Shown here piece after piece: positions 26,627-36,800 of a DNA stretch of 64,000 nucleotides. The notes beneath the pieces were generated by a model. It was not told the origin of the DNA. It was given only the letters and a program-made list of their open reading frames with translations, and ran no database searches. Made by a program: the position numbers and the translations under genes. The first letter of the stretch is position 1; each line of letters opens with the position of its first letter. Where the stretch lies: positions 46,417 to 110,416 of the forward strand of contig NZ_FMDF01000133.1 of NCBI RefSeq assembly GCF_900091955.1, read 5' to 3'. The DNA is from Streptomyces sp. Ncost-T10-10d. GTDB taxonomy: Bacteria; Actinomycetota; Actinomycetes; Streptomycetales; Streptomycetaceae.

Positions 26627-27145
26627 CTACCGGCCCCGGGGCCGCAGACACGGTGCCTCGCCGGCCGCGTCGACGGGCCGCACACGCGCCGCGTCCGCGC
26701 CACAGGCCTTCTCCGCCTCGACCCGCCCGGCCAGCTCCTCGGCCCAGCCGATCAGCCCGTCGACCCCGATCCCGTGAGGGCGGGTGGTCCCGAACCCCGC
26801 GAGCGCCGCCGCGCCCCGTCGCAACAGCCGGGCACCGCCCGTCGTATTGCCGCGCGCCGCGTGGGTCAGCCCCACGGCCAGCTGCGCAAGACCGCGCCAC
26901 AACTCTCGTTCCGCCATCGGGCCCGACTTCCACGCATCCTCGAACACCTCGTGCGCATGGAACGGCATCCCCGCGTCCAGCAGCCGTTGCGCCTCACGCA
27001 GCGTCTCCTCGGGGGTACGGGTCACACCCTCCGGCTGCCGATCCACTCCCGGTGCCCCGTACGGCAGGGGGCGTCCCAGCCCGTCACGGGGGCGCGCATT
27101 GCGCGCGCGGCCCTCGGCGTCGCGGTCCCTGCGAGTCTCGTCCAC
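26627..27145 (-). CDS. DUF309 domain protein
   Basis: 172 residues. The DUF309 signature is clear: LLDAGMPFHAHEVFEDAWKSGPMAERELWRGLAQLAVGLTHAARGNTTGGARLLRRG, with the conserved His and Glu of the HEVxE motif and a GN motif. The family is a small helical protein of unknown function, widespread in actinobacteria. The first ~40 residues are charged and variable; a GTG start at 27145 is plausible but the real start may be further in. It is divergent from the large ATPase gene. Confidence 0.85.
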   Translation of the reverse strand: MDETRRDRDAEGRARNARPRDGLGRPLPYGAPGVDRQPEGVTRTPEETLREAQRLLDAGMPFHAHEVFEDAWKSGPMAERELWRGLAQLAVGLTHAARGNTTGGARLLRRGAAALAGFGTTRPHGIGVDGLIGWAEELAGRVEAEKACGADAARVRPVDAAGEAPCLRPRGR

Positions 27146-27253
27146 CCCTCGATTGTGCCCCGCACCTGCGGCGAACTGTCTGAACCTCTGTCCGTGGACC
27201 CCCGCGCACGACTAGTGTCGACAGTCATCCGCACCACTTTGGGGAGGGTAGGG

Positions 27254-29887
27254 ATGAAGCAGTCCCGGCCGCTGTACGAGCGCGAACCGGAGCTCGCCGC
27301 TGCCGCACAAGCCGTGGACGCCCTCTGCGGCGCCCAGGCGGCGGGCCGGCTGCTGATCTTCAGCGGCGAGGCAGGCATCGGCAAGACAGCGCTGCTCGCC
27401 GAGATCCAGGCGATGGCCGCCGACCGCTGCACGGTCTGGTCCGCACGCGGCGGCGAAACGGTCACGTCCGTGCCGTTCCACGTCGTACGCCAGCTGCTGC
27501 AGCCCGCACTCGACCAGTTCCCGCCCGACGAGGTAAGGGCCTTGTTCGGAGCCTGGTACGAGATCACCGCGCCCGCACTCGGACTCACCGAACCGAGCGG
27601 TCCCCAGCCCGATCCGCAGGGTGTGCGGGACGGACTCGACTGGGTCGTCTCCCGGCTGGCATCCGGGCTGAGCCACCGTCCGCTGGTGCTCATCATCGAC
27701 GACGCACACTGGGCGGACGGCGAATCCCTCGCCTGGCTCGCCTCGTTCACCGCACGCCTCGGCGAACTGCCCGTCCTGGTCGTCCAGGCCCACCGGCCGG
27801 AAGAACTGGCAGCGCGGCAGAAGGAGAGCGGGTCGGGCGGCGCCCATCCCTCCCAGGTCCGGGTCGCGCTGCGCGCCCTCACCCCGGACGCCACCGCGGA
27901 GCTGGTCCGCGCGGGCCTCGGCGAACACGCCGACGACCCGTTCTGCCGCGAGGTGTGGGCCGTCACCGGCGGCAACCCCTACGAGGCGGTCGAACTCGTC
28001 GCCAAGGTCCAGGACCGCGAACTGGCGCCCCTGGAGGAGTCGGCCGGGCTGCTGCGCGAACTCGGCGCAACGGCCCGCGGCAGCGGACTCGTCGCCCGGC
28101 TCGAACGGCTCGGTACCAACGCCAACCGGTTCGCCTGGGCCGCCGCCGTGCTCGGCACGGACATCTCGCAGGATCTCGCCGCCACCCTCGCCGGAATGAG
28201 CCCCGCCGAGGCCGCCGACTGCACGGCGCGGCTGCGCGAAGCCCGTATCGTCACCGGCTTCGACCCGCTGGAGTTCGTCCACCCGCTGATCGCCACCGCG
28301 GTGTACCGCTCCATCCCGCCGGCCACCCGCACCGCCATGCACGGCCGGGCCGCCTGGGCGATCACCCGTGCGGGACTCGGCGCCGCCGCGGCCTCCCGGC
28401 ACCTCCTCGAAGTACACCCCGACGACGACCAGGAACTGGTCGAGCAGCTCCGCGAAGCAGCCCGACAGCACCTCGCGGTCGGTGCCCCGGAGGCCGCCCG
28501 CCGCTGCCTCGAACGTGCCCTGCAAGAACCACCGCACCATCGGGTCAAGGCCACTCTGCTGTACGAACTGGGCTGCGCCACGCTGCTCAGCTCCCCGGCC
28601 ACCACCGTCCAGCATCTGCGGGCCGCCCTTGAGATGCCCGGACTCTCCGACGACCAGCGGATCGACGCCACCTTCCGGCTCGCGGCCGCGCATTCCCACA
28701 ACAACCAGCTGAAGGAAGCGGCACGCGCCCTCGCCGCCGAAGCCGCACACACCGCCCCCGGCCCCGGCCTGATGCGGCTCCAGGCCGCCCACTTCCTCTG
28801 GGAGGGCATGCAGGCCGCCGAGGACGACGGACCCGCCCGTTCTGCCAGGCTCGCCCGGAACGCCGACCATCTGCACGGCCGCGACAACGCCGAGCGCGCC
28901 CTGCTCACCATCCGCGCTTTCGACGCGATGATGCGCGGCGAGAACTCCCAGCTCATTGTCGACCTCTGCGAACGTGCCCTGGTCGACGGCCATCCCGCCC
29001 GCGGGCTCGGCTGGACCGATACCGAGTGGGGCTTCGAGCTCCCGACCCTCGTCGGCATCACCTACGCCTTCACGGACCAGCTCGACCGGGCCGAGGAACT
29101 CTTCGGCGAGGCCGTCCGCGCCTTCGAGATCTCAGGCTGGAGCGGTGCACATCTCGCGTTCGCGCACACCCTGCTCGGGCTGGTCCACCGCCGTCGCGGC
29201 CGGCTGGCCGAGGCGGAGGGCTTCCTCCGCGAAGGACTGCGCCTCGCCGACCGTGTCGGCAGTGGACTTCCCGTCCACTGGGACGCGGCCTGTCTGCTGA
29301 TCGACACACTGGTCGCCCGCGGCCGTGTCACCGAGGCGCGCGAGATCGCCGACCGTTACGACTTCGGCTCGCCCTACCCCAGCGCGATGGTGCTGCCCGA
29401 CGCACCGTGCGTACGCGGACGGCTGCTGCTGGCCGAAGGCCGTACGAAGGAAGCGGTCACCGAACTCGAAGCGGCCGGTCAGGCCCTCGAACCCCGCGGC
29501 AGGTTCAACGGCGTATGGGCTCCCTGGGCCGGCGATCTCGCCCGCGCACTGGCCGAGGAGGACCCGGGCCGCGCCGCTCAACTCGCCACCTCGGCCCGGG
29601 TGCACGCCGAACGCTTCGGCACGGACACCGCGATCGGTGAGGCCCTGCGCTGTGTCGCCCTCTTCGCCCGCGCCGAGGACGCCACCCATCTGCTGGCCGA
29701 GTCGGTCCGCCACCTGGAAGCGTCCCCGTCCGCGTACGAACACGCGCTGGCCCTCGTCGACCACGGCATCGCGATCGGCTCCCCGCGCGAACTCGCCAGG
29801 GCTCACAAACTGGCCACGGCGTGCGGCGCCGAATCCCTGGCAGACCGCGCCCACCAGGCACGGGCGTCGATCCGGTCCTCGGAGTGA
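27254..29887 (+). CDS. Large LAL-type ATPase protein lacking the C-terminal LuxR HTH
   Basis: 877 residues. N-terminal AAA-16-type ATPase with Walker A FSGEAGIGKTALLAEI (~residue 36-50) and Walker B LVLIIDDAHWAD (~145). The rest is a long helical TPR-like region. This is the architecture of LAL regulators, large ATPases that normally end in a LuxR-type DNA-binding domain. Here the protein ends ARASIRSSE with no HTH, 50 bp before a tRNA gene. It may be a natural HTH-less paralogue or a protein whose 3' part was lost when DNA inserted at the tRNA. It therefore cannot be assumed to bind DNA. Confidence 0.88.
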   Translation: MKQSRPLYEREPELAAAAQAVDALCGAQAAGRLLIFSGEAGIGKTALLAEIQAMAADRCTVWSARGGETVTSVPFHVVRQLLQPALDQFPPDEVRALFGAWYEITAPALGLTEPSGPQPDPQGVRDGLDWVVSRLASGLSHRPLVLIIDDAHWADGESLAWLASFTARLGELPVLVVQAHRPEELAARQKESGSGGAHPSQVRVALRALTPDATAELVRAGLGEHADDPFCREVWAVTGGNPYEAVELVAKVQDRELAPLEESAGLLRELGATARGSGLVARLERLGTNANRFAWAAAVLGTDISQDLAATLAGMSPAEAADCTARLREARIVTGFDPLEFVHPLIATAVYRSIPPATRTAMHGRAAWAITRAGLGAAAASRHLLEVHPDDDQELVEQLREAARQHLAVGAPEAARRCLERALQEPPHHRVKATLLYELGCATLLSSPATTVQHLRAALEMPGLSDDQRIDATFRLAAAHSHNNQLKEAARALAAEAAHTAPGPGLMRLQAAHFLWEGMQAAEDDGPARSARLARNADHLHGRDNAERALLTIRAFDAMMRGENSQLIVDLCERALVDGHPARGLGWTDTEWGFELPTLVGITYAFTDQLDRAEELFGEAVRAFEISGWSGAHLAFAHTLLGLVHRRRGRLAEAEGFLREGLRLADRVGSGLPVHWDAACLLIDTLVARGRVTEAREIADRYDFGSPYPSAMVLPDAPCVRGRLLLAEGRTKEAVTELEAAGQALEPRGRFNGVWAPWAGDLARALAEEDPGRAAQLATSARVHAERFGTDTAIGEALRCVALFARAEDATHLLAESVRHLEASPSAYEHALALVDHGIAIGSPRELARAHKLATACGAESLADRAHQARASIRSSE

Positions 29888-29937
29888 GGTAATGTTTGTC
29901 CTGCGCAGCCGCCCGGAAACGCCGGGGGGAATCGCAG

Positions 29938-30011
<74 letters not shown>

Positions 30012-30032
30012 CTGGAGACAGTCGCAGGCAAA

Positions 30033-30062
30033 GGCCGGTTTCGGAGAAATCCGAAATCGGCC
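30033..30062 (+). terminator. Terminator after tRNA-Pro
   Basis: 13-bp stem (GGCCGGTTTCGGA pairs with TCCGAAATCGGCC, one G-U pair) closed by a GAAA tetraloop, 21 bp after the tRNA. Confidence 0.8.
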
Positions 30063-30075
30063 CTTGGTCATTCCT

Positions 30076-30095
30076 GGGGACCAGTCGGGGACCAG
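30076..30095 (+). repeat. Two direct repeats GGGGACCAG near the tRNA-Pro 3' end
   Basis: GGGGACCAG at 30076-30084 and again at 30087-30095, spaced by two bases. Short direct repeats of this kind occur beside tRNA-linked integration sites, but no integrase gene or second att copy is visible in the window. Confidence 0.4.
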
Positions 30096-30195
30096 CCTCC
30101 TTGACCGGCGTCAGCGGGCGGAAAAGGGAAGGCGCCCGGCTGCGGGAGCCCCGTCGACGACCCGCGGCCGGGGAACCGTGCCGCCCGTGATCCCG

Positions 30196-30243
30196 CCCGG
30201 CCGGATCCCCTCCGCCCCGCCCGGCCGGATCCCCTCCGCCCCG
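30196..30243. repeat. Two perfect tandem copies of a 24-bp GC-rich repeat
   Basis: Unit beginning CCCGGCCGGATCCCCTCCGC, 24 bp, at 30196-30219 and 30220-30243, with a partial third copy. It lies in about 400 bp of non-coding DNA between tRNA-Pro and the DUF3883-like remnant; nothing else is recognised there. Confidence 0.7.
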
Positions 30244-30447
30244 GCCGGGCAGCCCGCCGCCCCCTGCCGTCGACCGGTGGGCCCCAGCGCTCTTTGTCTC
30301 GTCGTGGACCGAGGGAACCTCACGGCACCGCGGCCCGGCGCCGGGACCGCGACCGGCGCTGTCCCGAAGAAGAGCCCGTCCGGTCTGCTGCAGCCCCGGC
30401 CCGGCTCGGCCGTCCCTCAGCAGCGCATCTCCGCACCCTCCTGCACG

Positions 30448-30830
30448 ATCGTGGAGCAGGAGAAGGTGGCGCTGGACCTCGTACGCCGGGCACTGGCGCT
30501 GGACGAGACCGAACTGCGTGGCCCGAGGGCCCAGCGCGGCCTGGGCGCGGACGCGGGGGGCGAGTTGGCCCGCTTCCACGAACTCAAGACCTGTCGCGGT
30601 GTCGAGCAGGACACGATCCAGCTCGCCCCCACGGAGTTCCAGCGGGCGGTCGAGAGCGACGACTTCTTCCTCGCGGTCGTCTCCGGCGTGGAGGCGGGAA
30701 CGGCGCCGGTCACCGTACTGATCATCCTGGAGCCGCTGAAGCACCTGCCCTGCCGGCCGAGCGGCAATGTGCTGGTCTCCGGCATCCGGAATGCGCAGAG
30801 CTTTGTCCACCCGTTCGAGAACATGGTGTG
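30448..30830 (+). pseudogene. Remnant of the C-terminal DUF3883-like domain of a large protein
   Basis: About 125 codons of recognisable sequence without a start of its own: LRGPRAQRGLGADAGGELARF, FHELKTCRGVEQDTIQLAPT, FFLAVVSGVEAG, LSG-like VLVSGIRNAQSFVHPF. The ELK-type nuclease-like core and the flanking strands match the C-terminal domain of large actinobacterial ATPase (sacsin-like)/DUF3883 proteins, which often lie in defence islands. The upstream two thirds of such a protein are absent, replaced by repeat-rich DNA. The frame stays open into jetA. It looks like the tail of a gene removed when this region was rearranged. Confidence 0.55.
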
Positions 30831-30942
30831 GATCCCGGCCATGACAGCGACGACAACGAAGCGACGCCGGCATCCGGAACTGCCCCCTACCGTGGGGGCC
30901 GAAGTGCCGCAGGGATGGCGGCGGAGGAGGGAATGTACGAGG

Positions 30943-32499
30943 ATGCGCAGGGTTCCGCCGGAGATGTTCCGGTTCACCACGGGCGAGAAGGCCGACCTGA
31001 ACGGGGCCGTACTCGAAGCCTTTGGCGTGGCCGGCGAATACCTGGAGACCACGCTCGGGCTCGACGGCGTACGCGAGCGGCTGCGTGCGGTGGGCTGGAT
31101 CGCGGATCTCGGGGACGAGGAGCTGCACGACGCGCTGAAACGGCTGGTGAGGTGGGAACTCCTCGACGTGGTCCACAACCACGCCGAGAACTACCGTACG
31201 GCCGAGGAGTACGAACGGCGCAACCTGCACTACTCGTTGACCCGCCGGGGCGAGGCCGCGCTCGCCGGGCTGCGGCACGCCCTGGAGGTGCTGGCATCGA
31301 CGGGGGCGCTGCAGACCGCGGTGCTGGAGGCGATCAGCGATCGGCTCGACGAACTGACCGTACTGTCCGGTGAACCCGCCGTTGCCGACCGCCGGATCTT
31401 CAGCACCCTGCGGGAGTTGGAGGGGCATTTGGAGGCCCTGGTGGAGAACACCAAGGCTTTCAACGGCCAGTTGCAGCGGCTCCTCCGCGCCGAGGGCGTG
31501 GACCTGGACGTGTTCCGTGAGGTGAAGGCAGCCACCGTCGCGTACCTCCAGGAGTTCCTGGTCAACCTCGACCGGCGCGGCGAGACGGTGGCCGCCGCCG
31601 TGGCCCGCGTGGAGGAGCGGGGCATCGCGGTGCTGCGCGAGCGGGCTCTGCGCGGCGCCGAGCTGCCGCCGGTGCCGGGGGAGGACCCCGCAGCCGGCTG
31701 GCTGGAGAGCCGACGGGCGCGCTGGGCGGGCCTGCGGGCGTGGTTCCTGCCGGACGACGGGGCGCGTCCCCGGATCGAGCAGTTGCACGATGTCGCCCGG
31801 CGCGCCATCGTCTCCCTCCTGCAGGTCCTGGAGCGGATCAACGAGTCCCGGCGCCGCTCCACCAGCGCCGTGCAGGACTTCCGGGAACTGGCACGCTGGT
31901 TCGCGGCGGCTCCCGAGGAGGACGACCTGCACCGGCTGTGGGCGGCGGCCTTCGGTCTCGGCCCGGCGCGTCACGCCCACCTCGCCCACCCCGACCCGGA
32001 GCTGATTCCTTCGTCCCAGTCCTGGTTCGAGGCGCCGCCGGTGGAGGTGTCGGCGCTGCTGCGGACGAGCGGACGGACGGAGCGCTTCACCCGCACGGGC
32101 AAAGTGAGGAACGTCGCGGCCGTGAGGGCCGAGCGCGCCGAGCGGGCACGTGCGGAGCGAGCGGAGCTCGCGCGAGCCTGGCAGGAGCTGGAGACGGACG
32201 GCCCCGTACGGCTCTCCTCCCTCGGCACGCTGGATCCCGCGGCCTTCGACCGCTTGCTGGACCTGCTGGGCCGGGCCCTGGCTGCTCCGCCGGACGCCGG
32301 CGGTCTGCGACGCGCCACGACCGGGGACGGCCGGGTGGAGATCGCGCTGTCGCCGCCCCCCGACGCGCGTACCGCCGTACTGCACACCGAAAAGGGGACG
32401 CTGACAGGCCCGGACTACGTCGTCCACATCCTGGCCGCGGGTGGAGCGGCCGCCTTCCCGTCGGCCCGCGCCGCCATGGGACGGGAGGAGACCGGATGA
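30943..32499 (+). CDS. jetA: Wadjet anti-plasmid system subunit JetA (DUF2397)
   Basis: 518 residues of the TIGR02677/DUF2397 family, beginning VPPEMFRFTTGEKADLNGAVLEAFG and with EYERRNLHYSLTRRGEAALAGL and NTKAFNGQLQRLL characteristic of it. It has winged-helix and long helical parts and serves as the kleisin-like subunit in the JetABC condensin-like complex. Start ATG 30943 is chosen because GGAGGAGG precedes it by 12 bp and it matches the family start; the frame is open further upstream into an unrelated remnant. The stop overlaps jetB (ATGA). First gene of a complete four-gene operon beside tRNA-Pro. Confidence 0.92.
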   Translation: MRRVPPEMFRFTTGEKADLNGAVLEAFGVAGEYLETTLGLDGVRERLRAVGWIADLGDEELHDALKRLVRWELLDVVHNHAENYRTAEEYERRNLHYSLTRRGEAALAGLRHALEVLASTGALQTAVLEAISDRLDELTVLSGEPAVADRRIFSTLRELEGHLEALVENTKAFNGQLQRLLRAEGVDLDVFREVKAATVAYLQEFLVNLDRRGETVAAAVARVEERGIAVLRERALRGAELPPVPGEDPAAGWLESRRARWAGLRAWFLPDDGARPRIEQLHDVARRAIVSLLQVLERINESRRRSTSAVQDFRELARWFAAAPEEDDLHRLWAAAFGLGPARHAHLAHPDPELIPSSQSWFEAPPVEVSALLRTSGRTERFTRTGKVRNVAAVRAERAERARAERAELARAWQELETDGPVRLSSLGTLDPAAFDRLLDLLGRALAAPPDAGGLRRATTGDGRVEIALSPPPDARTAVLHTEKGTLTGPDYVVHILAAGGAAAFPSARAAMGREETG

Positions 32500-33809
32500 G
32501 CACGCTCGCCAACCAACTGGCCTCCGCAGAAAGGGAGGAGGTCGCTCGCGCCATCCGTCTCCTCCTGGCCCGCCCGCTGCTCACCGAGGCCGTCGATCCG
32601 ACCGGTTTCGAACTGGTACGGCGCCGTCGTGCCCCGCTGGCCCGGTGGTTCGACTACACCTGCGGGTGGAGCCTGGTCGTGGAGCCCCGCCGCGGATACG
32701 CCCGCCTCACCAAGATCCGTGCGAACCCCGACGGCTCCCGTCCGGCGCGCAGAGCGCGGTCCGGCCGGGCCCCGTTCGACCGTCGGCGCTACGTCCTGCT
32801 CTGCGTCACCGCGGCCGAGCTGCTGTCGATGCCGATGACGACCATCGGCATGCTCGCCGACCGCGTCGTCCAGGCGACCGCGGCCGACCGGGCACTGCCG
32901 GTTTTCGACCCGGTCCACCGGCCGGAGCGGATGGCGTTCGTCGACGTCCTCAAGTTGCTGGAGTCGTACGACGTGCTGCGCGCCGTGGACGGCACGACCG
33001 AAGCGTACGTCGACTCCGCGGAGGCGAAGGTCCTGTACCGGGTGGACACCACGCTGCTGATGCGGCTGCCCGCCGCGCCGGTCGGTGCCTCACGGCTCGC
33101 CGTGATCCCGGACGACGTGCCCACACGGTTCGAGGACCTTCTCGCCGACCTGGTGCGGGAGCGCCGCTACGGCGGCACCGCCGCCGACGGGACGGCCGAC
33201 GGGGCGCCCGGCGAGATTGCCACCACTGATGCCCAACGGAACCTGAGATCGCGTCACTCGGTGCTGCGCCGCCTCTTCGACGATCCCGTGCTGTACCGGG
33301 CCGACCTCGCCGAGGACGAGCTCGCCTACGTCACCTCTCTGACCGGCCGCCAAATCCTGCGCCGATCGGTCGAGCAGGCCGGCTTCCTCCTGGAGGAACG
33401 GGCCGAGGGCTTCCTGCTCGTCGACCCGGACGGCATTGCCACCGACGTCCGCTTCCCCGACGACACTTCCACCGCCCGAGTCGCCGCGCTGCTTCTCCTC
33501 GCCCCGCTCTGCGCGGCGCCCGCGGGGATGCTGCCCGAACAGCTGGCCGAGGCCGGAGCGGAACTGCTGCGGCGCTTCCCTGGCTGGGCCAAGGCGTACC
33601 AGTCCGAGGACGGCCCGGCACGGCTGGCCGACGACGCCGTACGCGTCCTGCTCGACGTCGGCCTGGCCGGGAGAACCCGGGGCCGCGTCGTCGCACGACC
33701 GGCCGCGTACCGCTACCGCTTGACGGAGACAACGACTCCGGGACCGAAGAACGACCCGAAGAGCACTACCACTTCCCGTGGCGGCGCTACGGAAGGAGAC
33801 ATCCAGTGA
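32496..33809 (+). CDS. jetB: Wadjet anti-plasmid system subunit JetB (DUF2398)
   Basis: 437 residues of the TIGR02678/DUF2398 family. Landmarks include AIRLLLARPLLTEAVDPTGFELVRR, LARWFDYTCGWSLVVEPRRGYARLTK, RRRYVLLCVTAAELLSMPMTTIGMLAD and RHSVLRRLFDDPVLYRADL. In Wadjet complexes JetB is the kite-like winged-helix protein that joins JetA and JetC. The ~35 C-terminal residues are Thr/Ser/Pro-rich and variable. Overlaps jetA by ATGA and jetC by GTGA. Confidence 0.92.
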   Translation: MSTLANQLASAEREEVARAIRLLLARPLLTEAVDPTGFELVRRRRAPLARWFDYTCGWSLVVEPRRGYARLTKIRANPDGSRPARRARSGRAPFDRRRYVLLCVTAAELLSMPMTTIGMLADRVVQATAADRALPVFDPVHRPERMAFVDVLKLLESYDVLRAVDGTTEAYVDSAEAKVLYRVDTTLLMRLPAAPVGASRLAVIPDDVPTRFEDLLADLVRERRYGGTAADGTADGAPGEIATTDAQRNLRSRHSVLRRLFDDPVLYRADLAEDELAYVTSLTGRQILRRSVEQAGFLLEERAEGFLLVDPDGIATDVRFPDDTSTARVAALLLLAPLCAAPAGMLPEQLAEAGAELLRRFPGWAKAYQSEDGPARLADDAVRVLLDVGLAGRTRGRVVARPAAYRYRLTETTTPGPKNDPKSTTTSRGGATEGDIQ

Positions 33810-36800
33810 GCGTGACAGAATTGCCCTTCCAGCTACGGTCCGAGGAGACCGCCGAGCTGCCGCTCGTTCGAGCGGCGGACGCCGCCCCCAGCCGCTGGCA
33901 GCCCCACCGCGCGGGCATCCTCAATGTCTGGCGCTACTACGACGAGACCTTCACCTTCCACCAGGGGCGGCTGCTGCTGCGCGGCCAGAACGGCTCCGGC
34001 AAGTCCAAGGCCCTGGAGTTGCTGCTCCCCTTCCTCTTCGACGCCAGCCTCCGCCCCAACCGCCTTTCCACGTTCGGTGGTTCGGAACGCACCATGCACT
34101 GGAACCTGCTTGGCGCGGGGGCCTCCTCCAAGACACGCGTGGGGTACGTGTGGATGGAGTTCCGCCGTGTCGGCGACGACGGCACCGAAGAGTGGTTCGG
34201 CTGCGGTGCGCGCCTGCACGCGAGCGTGCACACCAGCACAGCACACGCCGAGTACTTCACCACCGGTTCCCGGATCGCCCACCCCGAGGGCGTACCCCTC
34301 GTCAACGAGGTGGGGCAGCCCCTGACCAAGGCCGCTCTCGCCGAGGCTCTTCGCGACCGCGGCGAGGTGCACCCGTCAGCCACCGACCACCGCACCGCTG
34401 TCCGACGTGCACTCTTCGCCGGCATGGCGGAGCAGCGGTACGAGTCGCTGCTCTCCGCGCTGCTCCAGCTGCGCCAGCCGAAGCTGTCCGAACGGCTCGA
34501 CCCGTCCTTGCTGTCGACCCTGTTGTCCCGCGCACTGCCCCCGCTCGGCGAGGGGGAGATCACCGAGCTCGCCGAGGGCTTCGAGCGTCTGGATCGACAG
34601 CGCGACCACCTCGACCGGCTCGACGCCGAAGTCACGGCGGCCGAGACCGTTGCCTCCCGACAGCGTGCCTACGCCCGCCGGGTCCTGCGCGCCGGCGCGG
34701 CCGGGCTGATCTCCGCGACGACCGATATGGACGGCCGCACCCGTGCCGCCCGCCTGAGCGGCGAGGCACTCGACGAAGCGCTCGTGGAGCGCGCGTCGAC
34801 CCAGACCCTGCGTGACGAACAGGATCTGCGGGCACACGCCCTGGACGAGACCGTCGAGGGGCTGCGCGAGCGCGACGCGTACAAGAAGGGGGAGGAGCTC
34901 GACCGGCTCCGCCGCGACACCGCGGATCTGGTCGCGGCCGCGAAGGAGCGGCGTGCCACCGCTGAATCCGCCGAGACCGGCGCGGAGAAGGACCGGAAGC
35001 TCGCAGCCGAGACCGCGGGGTACGCCCGCACCCTCGACGAGCACGCGCGTGAAGCCGCGGACGAATCACATCGGTCGGCCCGGGCCGCGGGCATGGAGTC
35101 CGTCCATCACGAGGTGAGCACGATCCTCGACTCGGGATCGGCGGCGCTCCTCACCGATGGCCCGGGGGCCGGGACGGGTGGCCGATGGCCGGAGAGCTCC
35201 GGTGCCGTCGCTCGTACGGTGGGCGAGCACGCGGCCCGCAAGGCCCGTCGGCTGCTCCGAGGCGCGGTCACCGCGCGACGCGAACAGGTCATGCACATCA
35301 CCGAGGCGATCGAGGAGCACGACCGCGCGGTACGGGATCGAGGTGCGGCCGAGGGCCTGCTGGACGAGGCGCGCACCAGGCTGGGGGAGGCGATCGTTCA
35401 CCGGGACGAGACCGCCGGAGCCTGGGACGACGCCGTCGCCGGGCAGGCGGACCTGCTGCTGGCCTGGGCTGCGGGCTGCACGGAACTACGCATCGCCGAC
35501 CCCGCCGAACTGGCGGCCAGGGCGGCGGTCGAAGCGGACGTGCGCGCGCTGGTGGACGCCGCGGCACGGCCGCTGGACCAGGAGATCACCACGGCGCGGG
35601 CCGGTGTCCGAGCCGCACGCCGGGGGCTGGGAGAGGAACGGGACAGGCTCGACGAGGAAGCGCGTCGGCTCAGTGGTGAGACCGACCTTCCGCCGCCCGC
35701 CCCACCCACCCGCACCACCGTCCGCACAACGGCGGCGGGAGCGCCGTTGTGGCGGCTCGTGGCCTTCCGCGAAGGTGTTCCGGTCACCGTCCAGGCCGCG
35801 GTGGAAGCCGCACTGGAGGCATCGGGCCTCCTGGACGCATGGGTCAGCCCCTCGGACGGGATCATGTTGCCGGGTCACGACACCCGTGCCGAGCCCGCTC
35901 TGGCCGCAGCTGCCCCGGGGCCCAGCCTGCTTGACGTGTTGCGGCCAGAGGAGGACATCCCCGTACCGGTCGGCACCGTTGCTCACATCCTCGCCGGTGT
36001 CGCGTACGGCACCACCTTGCCCGGCGGCCACCCGGCGGCCGTCTCCGCCGAAGGGGCCTGGCGCCTCGCGCCGGCCACCGGGACCTGGAGCAAGCCGGAA
36101 CCCGCTTTCATCGGTGCTCTCGCTCGGCAACGGGCCCGCCGACGCAGGATCGCCGAATTGACCGGGCGCATCAAGGAAACGGACGCCGCCCTCGCCGCCC
36201 TCGACGATCAGCTGAACGAGCTCGACGCCCGAGCCACCACGTTGGAGATGGACCGGGCCGCGCGGCCCGGCCACCGGGAACTCGACGCCCGTCGACGGGG
36301 CTGGGACCGGGCCGAGGAGATGATGGCGGCCCGGGACGAGGTCGTACGTGACGCGACCACGCACCTTGCCCGGCGCGAGACCGGGGTGGCGCACGCGCTG
36401 CGCACGCTGAGCCGCCGGGCCGCCGAACACGGACTGCCCACCGACCGTGAGCGGTTGCGCAGCCTCTCCAGCGATGTCGATGGATTCCGTGACCTCGCCG
36501 ACAGTTGGGTCGACGCCCGTATCACTGCGGCCACCGCCGCCGAAGGTGCTCGTCAGACGGCCACGCAGGCGGACCGGTCACGCCGCATCGCCGACGAGAG
36601 GGTCGGGGAAGCGGCTGCCTTCGAGGCGAAGGCCGCTGGGACGACTGCGCGTCTGGAGGCGGTGGAGGCGACCGTCGGTGAGGACTACCGGCAGATCGTC
36701 GTGCGCGTCGAGGAAGCGCGCGCCGAGCGGGACCGCTGCCGGAGCGAAGTCCGCCGAGCGACGCGACTCCTGGTGGACCTGGAAGGCCGCATCGGCGGGT

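Noticed and set aside
30196..30243. Possible CRISPR array from the 24-bp repeats
   Set aside because: Two copies are directly adjacent with no spacers and no cas genes nearby; they are simple tandem repeats.
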